Shown here one piece after another: positions 51,953 to 52,098 of a stretch of 52,098 nt of DNA. The DNA lies in contig JAQWCW010000020.1 of the NCBI GenBank assembly GCA_028705775.1, positions 1-52,098 of the forward strand, read 5' to 3'. The first letter of the stretch is position 1; each line of letters opens with the position of its first letter. The notes under the pieces were generated by a model. The model ran no database searches. It saw nothing but the letters and a program-made list of their open reading frames with translations, and was not told the origin of the DNA. Source of the stretch: Eubacteriales bacterium (GTDB taxonomy: Bacteria > Bacillota > Clostridia > Christensenellales > Aristaeellaceae). The position numbers and the translations under genes are program-made.

Positions 51953-52098
51953 ACAAAAGCTGTCCGGAACGACAGCACCGAACCTTGAAAACGATACAGA
52001 GAAGAGAGAGTAAAGAACGACAGTTGATTCTGAAATGAGTATCATCTGAGGGCGAGAGCAGGCAGAGAGAACCGAAACCGAGAGGCGGAGGGGGCAGA

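Overview
The window looks like chromosomal DNA of a fairly GC-rich member of the Clostridia (Firmicutes). Evidence for this: the sporulation pair spoIVFA-like/spoIVFB, clostripain and M32 peptidases, rpsF-ssb-rpsR, the Bacillus/Clostridium order miaB-ricA-mutS-mutL-miaA-ynbB, Trp T-box, preQ1 and TPP leaders, and consensus TTGACA/TATAAT promoters. The genus cannot be read from the sequence. Pectin genes, arylacetate-type metabolism and dispersed palindromes typical of gut Clostridia suggest an intestinal lineage. No transposase, integrase, phage gene or CRISPR array was seen.

Layout. 1-7.2 kb (minus): a glycosyltransferase, a flippase-like membrane protein and an M32 carboxypeptidase, followed by a secreted clostripain-like protease and a small secreted protein. 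7.2-10.9 kb (minus): a compact, apparently cytoplasmic pectin cluster (GH28, SGNH esterase, pectinesterase-SGNH fusion), diverging from a beta-lactamase-fold serine hydrolase at 11.0-12.4 kb. 12.4-13.1 kb: non-coding repeat block. 13.1-14.6 kb (minus): queT and uppP behind a preQ1-I riboswitch. 14.6-20.6 kb (minus): iorA-iorB-paaK-trpS-AAA ATPase behind a T-box leader whose specifier reads UGG (Trp). 20.7-23.0 kb (plus): glycerophosphodiesterase and an MFS exporter with a possible leader peptide. 23.0-23.75 kb: second repeat block. 23.75-24.8 kb (minus): phosphofructokinase. 24.9-32.1 kb (plus): tRNA-editing deacylase, zinc-ribbon membrane protein, seven-repeat peptidoglycan-binding protein, phosphodiesterase, rpsF-ssb-rpsR and a flavoprotein. 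32.1-33.3 kb (minus): an AlkZ/YcaQ-like glycosylase gene split by one in-frame TAG. 33.4-34.4 kb (plus): TPP riboswitch and thiT. 34.8-36.4 kb (minus): VOC protein and apgM, with a probable stand-alone small RNA upstream. 36.8-51.1 kb (plus): a long RNA-modification, mismatch-repair and sporulation operon (two radical-SAM-linked proteins, rng, miaB, ricA-like, mutS, mutL, miaA, ynbB, spoIVFA-like, spoIVFB). 51.2-51.65 kb: a probably highly expressed zinc-ribbon protein. The window ends in what looks like an rRNA operon promoter and leader.

Two observations stand out. (1) A 123-124 bp element (here E1) occurs four times, always on the same strand as, and directly at the 3' end of, a coding sequence. 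Paired arms change together between copies, as expected of a conserved RNA fold, and at two of three loci the element or a remnant of it supplies the stop codon. (2) A T-box that should switch on when tRNA-Trp is uncharged precedes indolepyruvate:ferredoxin oxidoreductase, an arylacetate-CoA ligase and trpS. This suggests reductive salvage of indoleacetate to tryptophan rather than tryptophan breakdown.
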